A DNA stretch of 64,000 nt from Bradyrhizobium vignae (GTDB lineage: Bacteria; Pseudomonadota; Alphaproteobacteria; Rhizobiales; Xanthobacteraceae). The DNA is taken from NCBI RefSeq assembly GCF_004114425.1, contig NZ_RDQF01000015.1, positions 1 through 64,000 of the forward strand, read 5' to 3'. Of the stretch, positions 25,525 through 35,271 are shown in pieces (within the stretch, counting starts at the first letter, position 1; each line of letters begins with the position of its first letter). The notes beneath the pieces were generated by a model. It did no database searches. It saw nothing but the letters and a program-made list of their open reading frames with translations, and was not told the origin of the DNA. The position numbers and the translations under genes are program-made.

Positions 25525-26088
25525 CGTGACCTCGCGTGCTTTTGCAGAGCTAGTCCCCGCAAAGGTGGCAATGGCCCGCAATTTGACGATTTGGAGAGCC
25601 GCGAGCTATTCCACGCTGGTCGCGCGCAATGACAGATTGGGTTGCATGACCTAAGCCTAGATTTACAGGCTGCGCGAGTGAGCGGGCCGTCCGATCATGA
25701 GTGCTGTGGCACGATCAAGACGCCCGAAAACTCCGAGGCATAGCGCGCGCCCTGCATGGCACTTCATGATCGATAAACCAACGTATAGCTGCCTGTGTCT
25801 AGATCACTAGCGCGAACTGCCCTCGGTACAGTCGCGCCATACCCGCGTGCAATGGTGCCGGGCATCGCTCTGCTGTAACGATCCACCCGATGCGGATCAC
25901 CAATGCATAGTGGGCCGCTCTTTATTGCTCCGGCACCCACGCCGGCATCGCAGCGGAACCGGACCCACGAGCCGGCAGTTGCAAGAAGAGGTCGGCGGCG
26001 TAACGCCCGTCGGCCTTTTCTGTTGGTTTGCCTGGAGATAAGCGACTGCGGATCTGAGCGTGCGAATGGCACGCAGCAACGTGACCAC
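25525..26088. other. 560-bp stretch without a supported gene
   Basis: The sequence between the winged-helix gene and the FixJ-like regulator contains a 126-codon open frame on the minus strand with arginine- and serine-heavy composition and no recognisable motif, judged spurious. Promoters for the efflux operon must lie near the left end. Nothing else is seen. Confidence 0.4.
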
Positions 26089-26787
26089 TCAAGCGCGCCG
26101 CGTCGTGCCGGGCACCAGCTTGAGCTTGTCGGCCATCCGGCCAAGCTCCGGAAGAGAACCGGCCTGCATCTTCTGCATCGCCCTGCTGCGGTGCACCTTC
26201 ACGGTGGCTTCGGCGATCCCGATATCGTGGGCGATCTGTTTGCTCAGGCGGCCGCGTGCGACTTGAATCACGATCTCGCGCTCCCTGGGGCTGAGGGAAG
26301 CGAAACGCTCTCTCAAGGCAACCAGATCCTTGTCATTTTCCCGCCGTTCACGATCGCGAGAAAGCCCGAGCTGAATGGCATCGAGGAGATCCTGGTCGCG
26401 GTACGGCTTGGTCAGGAACTCGATGGCCCCCCGTTTCATGGCCTGCACGGACATCGGTATGTCGCCGTGCCCCGTGACGAAGATGATCGGGATATCCCTG
26501 TTTGATGCAGCAAGCTCGCGCTGAAGATCGAGGCCGCTTTGGCCCGGCATTCTGATGTCGAGCACCAGACAGATGGGCCCATCCGGTAGGTCGGACTTCA
26601 GGAAGTCGGGAATGGAGGCAAATAGCTGAACATTGATGCTAAGCGATCGCAACAGCCGCCCGACCGACGCGCGGAGGTCCGGATCGTCGTCGATGACCAA
26701 CACGGTGGAATCTGCGCCAGGCATCGCTGCTGCTCGGGAGGCCGCGAAAATTTCGCCTTCATCTTGGACCGCGACCAGATTGCGCAT
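26089..26787 (-). CDS. FixJ-type response regulator
   Basis: This 232-residue protein has an N-terminal receiver with the acidic pocket DDD at about 33-35, the phosphoacceptor Asp near 77 (LVLDIRMPGQSG) and the Lys in FLTKPY. A C-terminal LuxR/FixJ helix-turn-helix follows (LSPREREIVIQVARGRLSKQ, ATVKVHRSRAMQKM). The start at 26787 follows AGGACTAGAA. It lies in a signalling cluster with a lone receiver and a huge histidine kinase that lacks a nearer partner, so it may be that kinase's output regulator. Confidence 0.9.
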   Translation of the reverse strand: MRNLVAVQDEGEIFAASRAAAMPGADSTVLVIDDDPDLRASVGRLLRSLSINVQLFASIPDFLKSDLPDGPICLVLDIRMPGQSGLDLQRELAASNRDIPIIFVTGHGDIPMSVQAMKRGAIEFLTKPYRDQDLLDAIQLGLSRDRERRENDKDLVALRERFASLSPREREIVIQVARGRLSKQIAHDIGIAEATVKVHRSRAMQKMQAGSLPELGRMADKLKLVPGTTRRA

Positions 26788-26958
26788 TTCTAGTCCTAAT
26801 CCCGGAGCCTGAACAGTCCCATTTTTCCGGAGGATGCGCGCGGGGCGTACACCAAAGTTTACGCAAGACCGACGCAGTTGGCCCCGCCCAACGCTGGTCG
26901 ACCTTGCCCGACCATCTACGGTTCGTCCGATAGCTCATGAGCGACACTGCCCATCAAC

Positions 26959-27174
26959 TCATGCGCTCCACGCGCGTGCAACATCATTGGCCAATCGAGC
27001 CGACGCTTTGTCTGCATCATCGCGCGAAGCCTTCGTGGCTCGCCGCTCATAGTCGTCGGCAAGCGCCTTAAGCTGACCCGCAACCGCTCGATCCGTCATG
27101 GTTTTGGCGGTGCGAAGCAAAGTCTCCGCCGTTTTCAAATACTGCCTGCCTCGTGGTGAGATCTGAAGCGTCAT
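26959..27174 (-). CDS. Small helical protein, unknown
   Basis: The 71-residue protein MTLQISPRGRQYLKTAETLL continues through MTDRAVAGQLKALADDYERR with a strongly helical, charged pattern. Short proteins of this look occur widely in Bradyrhizobium. The ATG overlaps the stop of the preceding cysteine-rich small gene (ATGA), indicating coupled translation. No signal peptide. Function unknown. Confidence 0.62.
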   Translation of the reverse strand: MTLQISPRGRQYLKTAETLLRTAKTMTDRAVAGQLKALADDYERRATKASRDDADKASARLANDVARAWSA

Positions 27175-27392
27175 GAGGCCCTCACGCGGCTTTCGAGCGG
27201 CTGATCGGAGGTGATTTGGAGCCAGCCCATCCAGTTGGCGTCACTTTGGCGACGGCTCTTGAGGCGATCGACACAGTTCTGGGAGCAAAGCTGGGTTCGC
27301 CACGAATAATGTCGGACGAGACCGAATTTGCCATCACAGATGGCGCATCGTGTGACCCTGCGAGAGCCGTGACTTTCCATGCAGTAAGGCAT
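27171..27392 (-). CDS. Small cysteine-rich protein, possible zinc finger
   Basis: The 73-residue product has CAICDGKFGLVRHYSWRTQL, then CSQNCVDRLKSRR. These paired cysteines (CxxC and CxxxC, about 17 residues apart) look like a metal-binding finger. The start at 27392 is chosen for its AGGAGAGAACA ribosome site. It is translationally coupled to the next small gene by an ATGA overlap. Possibly a regulatory or RNA-binding peptide, unproven. Confidence 0.6.
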   Translation of the reverse strand: MPYCMESHGSRRVTRCAICDGKFGLVRHYSWRTQLCSQNCVDRLKSRRQSDANWMGWLQITSDQPLESRVRAS

Positions 27393-27761
27393 TGTTCTCT
27401 CCTGTTGGCCCCTGCGCATTCCGGACGCATGGACATTAGGAGGATCGTCACCAGCACCTCAATTGACCGCGAGTCGATGCAGGCCCTCCAAGGGAGGCAG
27501 GACGGCGATACGAAGGCTTATATGGCTACGTCACGACCTGAGATCGGCACGCATAATCCGCGACCAAGTCCGTTCAGCGACAATTTTCCATTAGAAAGCT
27601 ACGCCTGCCGGGCTTGGCAATTGGTCGTCGAGGTAAGCCAAAGTTTACGGGGCTTCGGCGTCGCATTGGTGTCATTCTTGATGCAAGTCAAGCAATCCCA
27701 CGCGGAGTTGCGGCACTGCTACGTCACCCGCGCGACGGGTCCTGCGAGTGGCCATAGAGGC
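27393..27761. other. Divergent spacer in the signalling cluster
   Basis: This 370-bp region lies between the minus-strand small gene and the plus-strand receiver gene. The receiver frame can be extended upstream through it to 27216, but the extra sequence has no family similarity and no ribosome site. Promoters for both directions presumably lie here. Confidence 0.4.
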
Positions 27762-28154
27762 ATGATGAAGAAGGTATTGGTTTCGGTTGTCGATGATGAC
27801 CGTTTCTTTCGGGACTCCATGTGCAGGCTGATGAGATCGCTTGGCCACACGGTCGATGTTTTCTCGTCTGCAGCCGAGTTTCTCGCGTCCCCACGCCTCC
27901 CGGAAACCGCTTGCCTGATCGCCGACATTCATATGCCTGGCATGACGGGACTCGAACTCCGTCGATCCATTATCGATACCGGCCTCGCGATTCCGACGAT
28001 ACTCGTGACGGCGTTTCCCAACGACGTTGACCGGGCTCGCGCGCTCGAAGATGGCGTCTTGTGTTACCTGCGCAAGCCCCTGGACGAAGAGCATCTCACA
28101 CGATGCGTTCGCGAAGCTCTCACACTCACGGGCTCGCCTGAAGAGGAGCCGTGA
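27762..28154 (+). CDS. Single-domain response regulator
   Basis: This 130-residue protein is a receiver only: acidic pocket DDDR at about 11-14, phosphoacceptor Asp near 55 (CLIADIHMPGMTGLELRR), and a Lys in YLRKPLDEEHL. It has no DNA-binding domain. It resembles the FixJ receiver and may relay phosphate or compete for a kinase. Its 3' end overlaps by 29 bp the 3' end of the giant histidine kinase on the other strand. The start MMKK at 27762 is preferred over the long upstream extension. Confidence 0.86.
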   Translation: MMKKVLVSVVDDDRFFRDSMCRLMRSLGHTVDVFSSAAEFLASPRLPETACLIADIHMPGMTGLELRRSIIDTGLAIPTILVTAFPNDVDRARALEDGVLCYLRKPLDEEHLTRCVREALTLTGSPEEEP

Positions 28155-31100
28155 GCTCTGTTTCGGCATCGGGCAAGGTGAACTGAAATGCGGCGCCGCG
28201 AGGCTCGTTAGCTTCGACCCACAACTTGCCTCCGTGCGCGTGGATGATTGACCGGCAGATCGACAATCCCATGCCCGTTCCACTGGATTTGGTGGTATAG
28301 AATGCATCGAAGACCCGATCGAGATACGCCGGATCAATGCCAGGCCCGGAATCGCGTACGCCCACAAGGGCGCCTGCTCGGTCCTGCTCGGTGCTGATCA
28401 ACAGCTCCCTTGCTCCCTCTTCAACTGAGCTCATTGCTTCAGCCGCATTCAGAATCAGATTCAACATAACTTGTTGCAGCTGAATACGATCCCCCAGAAC
28501 CGGAGCCAATCCCTCCGCAAGCCGAGCCTGAACCGAAACGCCATTCCTGACAGTCACGCTTTGCCCCAATGTGATCACCTCCCTAATCGCAGCGTTGAGA
28601 TCAAACCGCTCCTTTCGCGGCGGGGCTTTTTTGATTTGCTCTCGGATGCGATCGATGATCTCCGCGGATCGATCCGCGTCCGCAACCACACAGGAGAGCG
28701 CTTCCCGAACCTCGCCCAGATCCGGCGGCTGCATCTTCATGAAATTCTGGGCCGCCCGAGCGTTGTTGCGCGCGCTGGCGATCGGTTGTGCGATCTCGTG
28801 AGAGAGCGAAGCCGCCAGTTCTCCCATCACGCTCACGCGGTTCATGTGCGCGAGATCCGACTGCATCTGCTGCAACCGCGCCAGCGCCTGTGTCCGATCC
28901 TCGATGTCAGTAGACGACCCGTACCATTTGACAATATTGCCCAACTCATCGCGCAGCGGCACGCCGCGGAATAAAAACCGGCGATATTCACCATCGAATC
29001 GGCGAAGTCGGGCTTCGAGCTCGCCGGGCATGCCCGACTCCCGTATTGCAGTCCATTTTTGCAACATGCCCTTCTTGTCTTCCGGATGAAAGGCGCGAGG
29101 CCAGCCAGTTTCGGCCTGGTCCAATTTGAGGCCAGTGTAGTCGAGGGCCGGCTGATTGAGGAAGTCGGGAATCCCATCCGGCTTGGCGCGCCAGACCAAC
29201 GCTGGAATTGTGTCGACGACCAGTCGAAGGCGATCTTCTGACTTCTTGATATCGTCGAAGGCCTTTTGCAGCCTCTCGTTTGCGAGGTGCTGCTCAGTAA
29301 CATCGATATGCGTACTAACCACTTCGACTACTTCGCCATCCGTTCCGAGCAAGGGATGCCCCACGGAATGTACGTACTTGATCGATCCATCTGGAAGTGC
29401 AATGCGAAAATCGATTTCGCGACCTGCTTTCTCTTGAAGCGTCTGTTGCGCCACTTCGATGACCCGCTCTCTGTCCTCGGGAAGAATACGATCATAGAAA
29501 GGCTGGGGTGATTTTATGTCCTTCTCCGGATCGAACCCAAAAAGGCGGTATGCTTCGGACGATAAATACACGAACTCTCGACGGCGCACATCCAAGGCCC
29601 AGCTGCTGGTATGACTCAAGCGTTGGGCTTCAGCCAAATAGGCTTCGCTGCGTCGCAGCGCCTCCTCCGCCCGCTTGCGCTCGGTTAGATCGAGCACGAA
29701 CGCCAGCCCTTCGTTGCCTCCGTCCTTAAACATCGTGGCGGCACCAACAAGCACGGGGACGCGGCTGCCGTCTTTCCTGAAGTATTCTTTCTCGAAGGGC
29801 TCAGCGATTCCGGTCGAGATCATTTCTGCCCAGATACGTTTGTCGGCTTCGCGCCATTCCGGCGGCGTCAACTCGGTCAAGCTGACGCGCCCCAAGGCAA
29901 AGTCCAGACGATCATATCCCAGCATACGTAGGAATGCGTCATTCGCTTCGACAATCCGCCGTTCGCGGTCAGCAATGATTATCCCGATGATGTTGGCCTC
30001 AACCAAATGCCGAATCTTCCGTTCGCGATCTGCGATGTCATGATAGAGCTTCGCATTTTCGATCGAGATTGCCGCCTGCGACGCAAGGACCTTCAACAGA
30101 GCGACGCGGTCGGGCGTGAAAACGTTCGGCGCCAGATTGTTCTCAAGATAGAGAATCGCCGTGAGCTTTCCCTGATTGATCAACGGCAAGCTGAGAATGG
30201 AGCGGACACGACTCTGAAGCAGATAGGGATCGGAAAATGTCCGCTGAGATAAAGCATCGTCGAGAATCACCGTCTCATGGGTGCGCATTCCATAACGAAC
30301 CAGCGACTCCGGCAAGACGGCTGTACTGTAGAAACCGTCACGCCGATGCACGGATACATTGTCGCCACTGGCGATCGCATCCGCCTCTATCTGTAGATCA
30401 TCACCTCGCGGGACAATCAGAAGGCCTCGTTCGGCGCCGGCGTGTTTGAGAGCTGCACGCATAATTTTGTCGATCAGCTTTTCCAGAACTATTTCGCCAG
30501 AAAGAGCCTGCGAGACTTCGATCATCGTCGCGAGATCGAGATGTTCCACCGGTGCCTCGATCGTACCCGTTTGACCCCGCGCGCGGTCGTCCTGCCTTAG
30601 CCGCGGATGAAGCTGCTCAAGTTGTCGTACCTTTCCGTCGGCGCCCCATTGCTGATAACCGCGCCGGGCGTTTCCCAGGTAGAGATGCGCAATTTCCTCG
30701 AGGCCTCGCGCCTCGTAAAAGTGGGCCGCGAGCTCGTAAGCAATCGCTTCATCGTGGACAAAACCGTTTGTCCGCGCCAACACGATGGCGCGCTCGTAAA
30801 GGTCCATGGCCTCGAGCGGACGCCCCTCAATCCGGGCAATCTCGGCAGCGACTAGCGTTGCACGATTCTCGAAATTCTCAGGACAATTCGCCGCCCAGGC
30901 CCGTAGCTCCCGCTCGTGGTCGCCAAGCGCGTCTCGATGATTGGCGTACGGCTCGGGGCCAAAGGGCTCACACCAAGCGGCCCGGCACAGGCCGGCATAG
31001 AAATGCCATTCGGCTTTCTCCGCCGGAAAGAGCGACAACGCTGGGGAGGTTGCGTACCATGTCCCTGCCTTCTCCGCTGCGTCGAAGGCCGACACATAAT

Positions 31101-34100
31101 CGCCGGCGAAGAAACGCGCCTGGAGCTTCCGAATCCAGTAGTAACATTCCAAAAAGGCGCGAGCAGGTTGACCTGTGATGCGGTCCTCGAAGGAACGCTC
31201 CGTGAATTCACCATCATCGAGGGAACCGAACTTCGCGAGTTTCCCGCGCAGGGTCCGGGCAAGCGCAATGGGCGCGGAAAGTCTGTCGAGGAAGAAACCA
31301 TACCTCTGCACGAATGCCAATGCGTCCTGAGCTTCACGCTCGAATTGGTCGAGTGGATGCCCCGACGCCAGAAGAATGCTGCTGAGACCACGAGAGGCAA
31401 GTGAGGCATATGTCGGATCGCCGTGATCCTTCGCCAACTGGAAGGCACGACGTGACGGTTCAATGCCCTCTCTTAGTGGTCGTGTCCACGGGACCACAAT
31501 CGCGAAAGCGACATAGGTCTTCGCCCCAAAGTCTGTCAATCCGCGGCGTTCCAGCAGATCGCAGGCCGACTTTCCAAATCGATAGCCTTCAACGTATTGG
31601 CCGAAGCGGGGACCGGCAAGCATCGCCACTGCCACGTAGTTAAACGGCGCCGCTTCGCTGATGCCGTGCTCCAGGCTTAGATTTGTGGCCGCGCAGACGC
31701 TGAGTGCGTGCAAGTTCTTGTCGGTGTACATGGCCGGTAGAGCGAGACTGCTGAGCAGGTCGAGCGTCGCTCTCGCCTCCTGGTCCTGGATCAGCGGCAG
31801 GTCAACCATATCCTCGATCGATCGATCTCCGAGCAATGACCAAATGCGCTCGTACTCGCGACCTGCGTCCGCTTCGGTGGGATGCGCTGACCAATCGATG
31901 CCTACATGCCGCAGACACTCCAGGGCAATTGTCACCGCCCTTTCGCCCGCCCCAAGCATTGCGCATAGATCCACCCGGCGGTAGGCCACGAGGCATTCTT
32001 GGACTGCGCTGAGCGCGCGCTGTGCCAGCGCCGCCAGACGTTGGTCGGCAGGCTGCGCCGCGCCTGCATAAACTTCACAGTCGGCCGAATGCAGCTCCAG
32101 TTCAAAGGCGAGGTCGGGCCGGCGCTCCCAGATGTCCCCCGGCAACAGCGCCGCACCGGTGGTGAGATAGGTTAGCGCGGAGGCATAAGCCGACGACGCC
32201 TTGGCCCGCTTGCCGGCGGCCAGGTTCAGCTCTGCAAGCTGTTCGCGTTCCTCAGGGGACGTGATCAGCGTTGCGCCGCGGTTGAGCTGGTTGACGATCT
32301 CGAAGATCGCCTCGTCGCGCTTTTCCGGTGAAGCTCTCGCCAGCAGTATCCGGCCGATCGTCAAATGCGACTCCGCGCGAGACTTTTCCGGAATCAGCGC
32401 ATAGGCCGCTTCCTGGACCCGGTCGTGAATGAACTTGTACGAGCGCCCGAGGCGATCGATCAGTTGTTGACGCATGGCTTCCGAGAGAGCCGCGTGCACC
32501 TGTTCCTCGGCCGTTCCGAGAACGACCGAAAGGATATCGATATCGGCAACGTTGCCGAGGCACGCGAGCTGTCGCAACGCGTCTTGCGTGTCGAGCGGTA
32601 GCCGCGTCAACTTCCCGGCCAGAAGCTCCACCACATTATCCGTGTACCCTTTGGCATGGATGCCGCCGATGTCCCAAGACCATCGCCCCCGCGCATGATC
32701 AAAGGCCAGCAGCTCCTCGTCGGCGAGCACGCGAAGAAACTGGATGACGAAGAACGGATTGCCGTCGGTCTTCGCATGCACGAGGCTTGCAAGCGAACCG
32801 GCCTGCTCCGCGTCGCAGCGGAGCGTGTCCGCGACGAGTTCGCCCAGATGTTCGGTTGTGAGCGGAGCAAGTTTGATGTCCTGCACTCTTCCGGTTGCGC
32901 GGATCGCCTCCAGCTTGCGCATGAGCGGATGTGCCGCCGTGACTTCGTTATCGCGAAAAGCACCAACGAGGAAAAGATTACGGAGTTCGGACCGGCTCAA
33001 CAGGTCTTCCAAAAGGTCGAGCGTCGCTGCGTCGAGCCACTGCAAGTCATCGAGGAACAGTGCCAGGGGATGTTCCGGCCGCGCAAAGATACCGATCAAT
33101 TGCCGAAGCACCATCTGGAAGCGCCGCTGCGCGTCCTGAGGCGGAAGTTCGGGGACCGCCGGCGCCTCGCCGACGAGGACCCTCAGCTCAGGAACGAGAT
33201 CCACCATCAGTCCTGTGTTGGACCCCAGTGCCTCCTGCAGCGCGTCACGCCATGGCGCAAGGTCGGCGTCACTCTTGCCGAGCAGCGGCCGGACCAGGCT
33301 CTGAAGCGCCTGTGCCAGCGTCGCGTAGGGAACATCCCGTTTGAGCTGATCGAATTTTCCGGAAGCGAACAGGCCGCGTGGCGGCACCAGCACCGGCTGC
33401 AGCTCGTTGACCACCGAGGATTTGCCAATGCCGGAATAGCCCGAGACCAGGACCAATTCGGGCGCGCCGCCCTTAACGACACGATCGAAGGCAGCGAGCA
33501 AAATGTCGACCTCGCGTCGCCGCCCGTAGAGTTTCTCTGGGATCAGGAGGCGGTCAGATGTGTCGTGTTCGCCGAGGGGAAAATCATCGATCTGGCGGTG
33601 CGCTGCCCACTCGGTCTGACAGTAGCGAAGATCGCTTTCGAGACCAGCCGTCGTTTGATAGCGATCTTCCGCCCTCTTCGCGAGCAGTTTCACGACAATG
33701 GCCGAGACCACGACCGGGATCTCTTTCAGTCGCTCGGCCGGAGGCATCGGCCGCCTGGCGAGATGGCAGTGCACCCATTCCATCGGCTCCGCAGCGGCAA
33801 ACGGCAAAACACCGGTGAGCATCCGGTAGAAAGTGACTCCGAGAGCGTACAAGTCGCTCCGGGAATCAATTGAACGATTCATTCGTCCGGTCTGCTCGGG
33901 CGCCATGTAGGCAAGCGTGCCGGCGATCGTCTCGGGAGGATGAGGCGATTGACGTTCGCGCGCGAAGCGCGAGGCGATGCCGAACCCGGTCAGCCGCACT
34001 TCGCCGGTCGCGTCTTTAAGCAGGATGTTGGCCGGCTTGATATCTTTGTGAACGAGCCCGCTCTGGTGAAGTCTGCCGAGAGCGATCGTTACAGCGACGG

Positions 34101-34446
34101 CGAGGCGCAGGAAGCGTCCCACTTCCATCGGCCCAGCCAGCAAGCGCTCGAGTGGCTCGCCGCCCGCGTCCTCGAGCACCAGCATGGGTCGACCAGCATC
34201 GCGTATGAGCTCCAGCGGCCGCGCCGCCCACGCCCCGTCGAGCTGATCCCTAAGTTCGAATTCATGCGCGAGGCGGTCGAGGCTTGATCGAGACGGATGC
34301 TCGGCGGCTGGAGTAGCAACCAGCACCGCGCAGCGTTTGCCAGTATCGTCCAGTCGCCAGTCGCGGCTGAAGATACGTTCGCTGTCCTCCCACAAGAACT
34401 GGAGGTCGCCGTTTGAGTACGCACTGTTTACCGAATGCGGCACCAC
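28126..34446 (-). CDS. Kinase-like/AAA ATPase/GAF/PAS sensor histidine kinase
   Basis: This 2106-residue protein has, in order, a Ser/Thr kinase-like domain (HKDIKPAN at 133-140), a STAND/AAA ATPase (Walker A GYSGIGKS near 336-343; Walker B LALFLDDLQWLD near 461-472), a long helical repeat region, a GAF domain (from about 1310), three PAS domains, and HisKA (phosphoacceptor His in SLSHEIAQP near 1883) with HATPase_c (DSGPGID, GTGMGLS). The kinase activation Asp of DFG is replaced (TGFG), so that domain may only bind nucleotide. No membrane segment is evident. The partner may be the nearby receivers. Confidence 0.92.
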   Translation of the reverse strand: MVPHSVNSAYSNGDLQFLWEDSERIFSRDWRLDDTGKRCAVLVATPAAEHPSRSSLDRLAHEFELRDQLDGAWAARPLELIRDAGRPMLVLEDAGGEPLERLLAGPMEVGRFLRLAVAVTIALGRLHQSGLVHKDIKPANILLKDATGEVRLTGFGIASRFARERQSPHPPETIAGTLAYMAPEQTGRMNRSIDSRSDLYALGVTFYRMLTGVLPFAAAEPMEWVHCHLARRPMPPAERLKEIPVVVSAIVVKLLAKRAEDRYQTTAGLESDLRYCQTEWAAHRQIDDFPLGEHDTSDRLLIPEKLYGRRREVDILLAAFDRVVKGGAPELVLVSGYSGIGKSSVVNELQPVLVPPRGLFASGKFDQLKRDVPYATLAQALQSLVRPLLGKSDADLAPWRDALQEALGSNTGLMVDLVPELRVLVGEAPAVPELPPQDAQRRFQMVLRQLIGIFARPEHPLALFLDDLQWLDAATLDLLEDLLSRSELRNLFLVGAFRDNEVTAAHPLMRKLEAIRATGRVQDIKLAPLTTEHLGELVADTLRCDAEQAGSLASLVHAKTDGNPFFVIQFLRVLADEELLAFDHARGRWSWDIGGIHAKGYTDNVVELLAGKLTRLPLDTQDALRQLACLGNVADIDILSVVLGTAEEQVHAALSEAMRQQLIDRLGRSYKFIHDRVQEAAYALIPEKSRAESHLTIGRILLARASPEKRDEAIFEIVNQLNRGATLITSPEEREQLAELNLAAGKRAKASSAYASALTYLTTGAALLPGDIWERRPDLAFELELHSADCEVYAGAAQPADQRLAALAQRALSAVQECLVAYRRVDLCAMLGAGERAVTIALECLRHVGIDWSAHPTEADAGREYERIWSLLGDRSIEDMVDLPLIQDQEARATLDLLSSLALPAMYTDKNLHALSVCAATNLSLEHGISEAAPFNYVAVAMLAGPRFGQYVEGYRFGKSACDLLERRGLTDFGAKTYVAFAIVVPWTRPLREGIEPSRRAFQLAKDHGDPTYASLASRGLSSILLASGHPLDQFEREAQDALAFVQRYGFFLDRLSAPIALARTLRGKLAKFGSLDDGEFTERSFEDRITGQPARAFLECYYWIRKLQARFFAGDYVSAFDAAEKAGTWYATSPALSLFPAEKAEWHFYAGLCRAAWCEPFGPEPYANHRDALGDHERELRAWAANCPENFENRATLVAAEIARIEGRPLEAMDLYERAIVLARTNGFVHDEAIAYELAAHFYEARGLEEIAHLYLGNARRGYQQWGADGKVRQLEQLHPRLRQDDRARGQTGTIEAPVEHLDLATMIEVSQALSGEIVLEKLIDKIMRAALKHAGAERGLLIVPRGDDLQIEADAIASGDNVSVHRRDGFYSTAVLPESLVRYGMRTHETVILDDALSQRTFSDPYLLQSRVRSILSLPLINQGKLTAILYLENNLAPNVFTPDRVALLKVLASQAAISIENAKLYHDIADRERKIRHLVEANIIGIIIADRERRIVEANDAFLRMLGYDRLDFALGRVSLTELTPPEWREADKRIWAEMISTGIAEPFEKEYFRKDGSRVPVLVGAATMFKDGGNEGLAFVLDLTERKRAEEALRRSEAYLAEAQRLSHTSSWALDVRRREFVYLSSEAYRLFGFDPEKDIKSPQPFYDRILPEDRERVIEVAQQTLQEKAGREIDFRIALPDGSIKYVHSVGHPLLGTDGEVVEVVSTHIDVTEQHLANERLQKAFDDIKKSEDRLRLVVDTIPALVWRAKPDGIPDFLNQPALDYTGLKLDQAETGWPRAFHPEDKKGMLQKWTAIRESGMPGELEARLRRFDGEYRRFLFRGVPLRDELGNIVKWYGSSTDIEDRTQALARLQQMQSDLAHMNRVSVMGELAASLSHEIAQPIASARNNARAAQNFMKMQPPDLGEVREALSCVVADADRSAEIIDRIREQIKKAPPRKERFDLNAAIREVITLGQSVTVRNGVSVQARLAEGLAPVLGDRIQLQQVMLNLILNAAEAMSSVEEGARELLISTEQDRAGALVGVRDSGPGIDPAYLDRVFDAFYTTKSSGTGMGLSICRSIIHAHGGKLWVEANEPRGAAFQFTLPDAETELTAPLQASP

Positions 34447-34606
34447 CTGACGAACTCCGGGCTCGGGCTTCCGGGTCGAGCTTCGCTGACCGGGCTTTGC
34501 TTTTGCCTCTCAGCAGAAATCGTACCGCATCGCCCGAGAAATGCCAGCCGCCTGTTCACCTTGCCTGGCCCCGACGCACACGAATCCGCCGGCTCCCTAG
34601 CAGCAA

Positions 34607-34636
34607 TTTGCTGCGGTTTGGCGGGCTTTACTCGCG
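34607..34636 (+). promoter_or_regulatory. Shared upstream element, copy 3
   Basis: TTTG at 34607, TTTG at 34617, nine bases, then ACTCGCG at 34630-34636. It ends 51 bp before the start of the small exported protein gene at 34687 and points towards it. Confidence 0.7.
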
Positions 34637-34686
34637 ACGGTAGCGCAAGCGGTCTAGCTGGAAGCCAAAGATGGCGGGGTGAGAAA

Positions 34687-35172
34687 ATGGGAAACCACAT
34701 GGCAACAGTACGCGACAATATTCTGACCTCATTTAAAGCCATCGCCACAGTCGCACTCTTCTCGGTCGTGGCGGCGATCCCGGCTCTCGCTCAGCCGCCG
34801 TTTGGCGATCCGGATGCTTTCCAAGCCATGTATCCATATCGAGACGCGCTGAACGAAGGCGCACCAACACCGGCGGCTAGGCTGGCCTTTCAGCCGCCTT
34901 CGGTGCTGCGGGCCTTGCAGGAAAGGGAGAGTGGGATTCGGTCCGAGCACACGCACCGTGCTGGAACACCCGGGACGGGGACGCTCACGCACATTCAATC
35001 GCTAGTGCACTCGAACTCATTTGCATGTTCAGCCGATCTCTCGTCGTCGTGTATTCGGACCGGGCAAATCGTAGTCCAGTCTCACACTGGATGGACCCGA
35101 TCGCTGCCGAGACATGCCGTCCGCCCGTTGATCTTCCTGGCTCAACGTCCTCCGAAACGCCGTGCTCACTAG
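34687..35172 (+). CDS. Small exported protein (C-terminus uncertain)
   Basis: The 161-residue frame opens with a signal peptide (ILTSFKAIATVALFSVVAAI, cleaved near ALA) followed by QPPFGDPDAFQAMYPYRDAL and a proline/alanine-rich stretch. After about residue 100 the sequence loses protein character and runs into the next upstream element, so the native protein may be shorter or the 3' end shifted. It starts a group that includes pqqA and a quinoprotein dehydrogenase. A homologous role is unknown. Confidence 0.5.
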   Translation: MGNHMATVRDNILTSFKAIATVALFSVVAAIPALAQPPFGDPDAFQAMYPYRDALNEGAPTPAARLAFQPPSVLRALQERESGIRSEHTHRAGTPGTGTLTHIQSLVHSNSFACSADLSSSCIRTGQIVVQSHTGWTRSLPRHAVRPLIFLAQRPPKRRAH

Positions 35173-35178
35173 CAACAA

Positions 35179-35208
35179 TTTGGCGCGATTTGCCGCCCTT
35201 CACTCGCG
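35179..35208 (+). promoter_or_regulatory. Shared upstream element, copy 4 (pqqA)
   Basis: TTTG at 35179, TTTG at 35189, nine bases, ACTCGCG at 35202-35208. It ends 63 bp before the pqqA start. The following leader resembles that of copy 5, including an identical GGAGATCCAG ribosome site. Confidence 0.75.
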
Positions 35209-35271
35209 CCTTCTGCGCATGCGGGTCAAATGGATACCCACGCACTCACGCGTGAAACAAAGGAGATCCAG

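Noticed and set aside
25764..26144. 126-codon minus-strand frame before the FixJ-like gene
   Set aside because: Arginine/serine-rich, no motif, and overlaps the 3' end of the regulator.
27216..27761. Long N-terminal extension of the receiver gene
   Set aside because: Extension lacks family similarity; the receiver starts properly at 27762.
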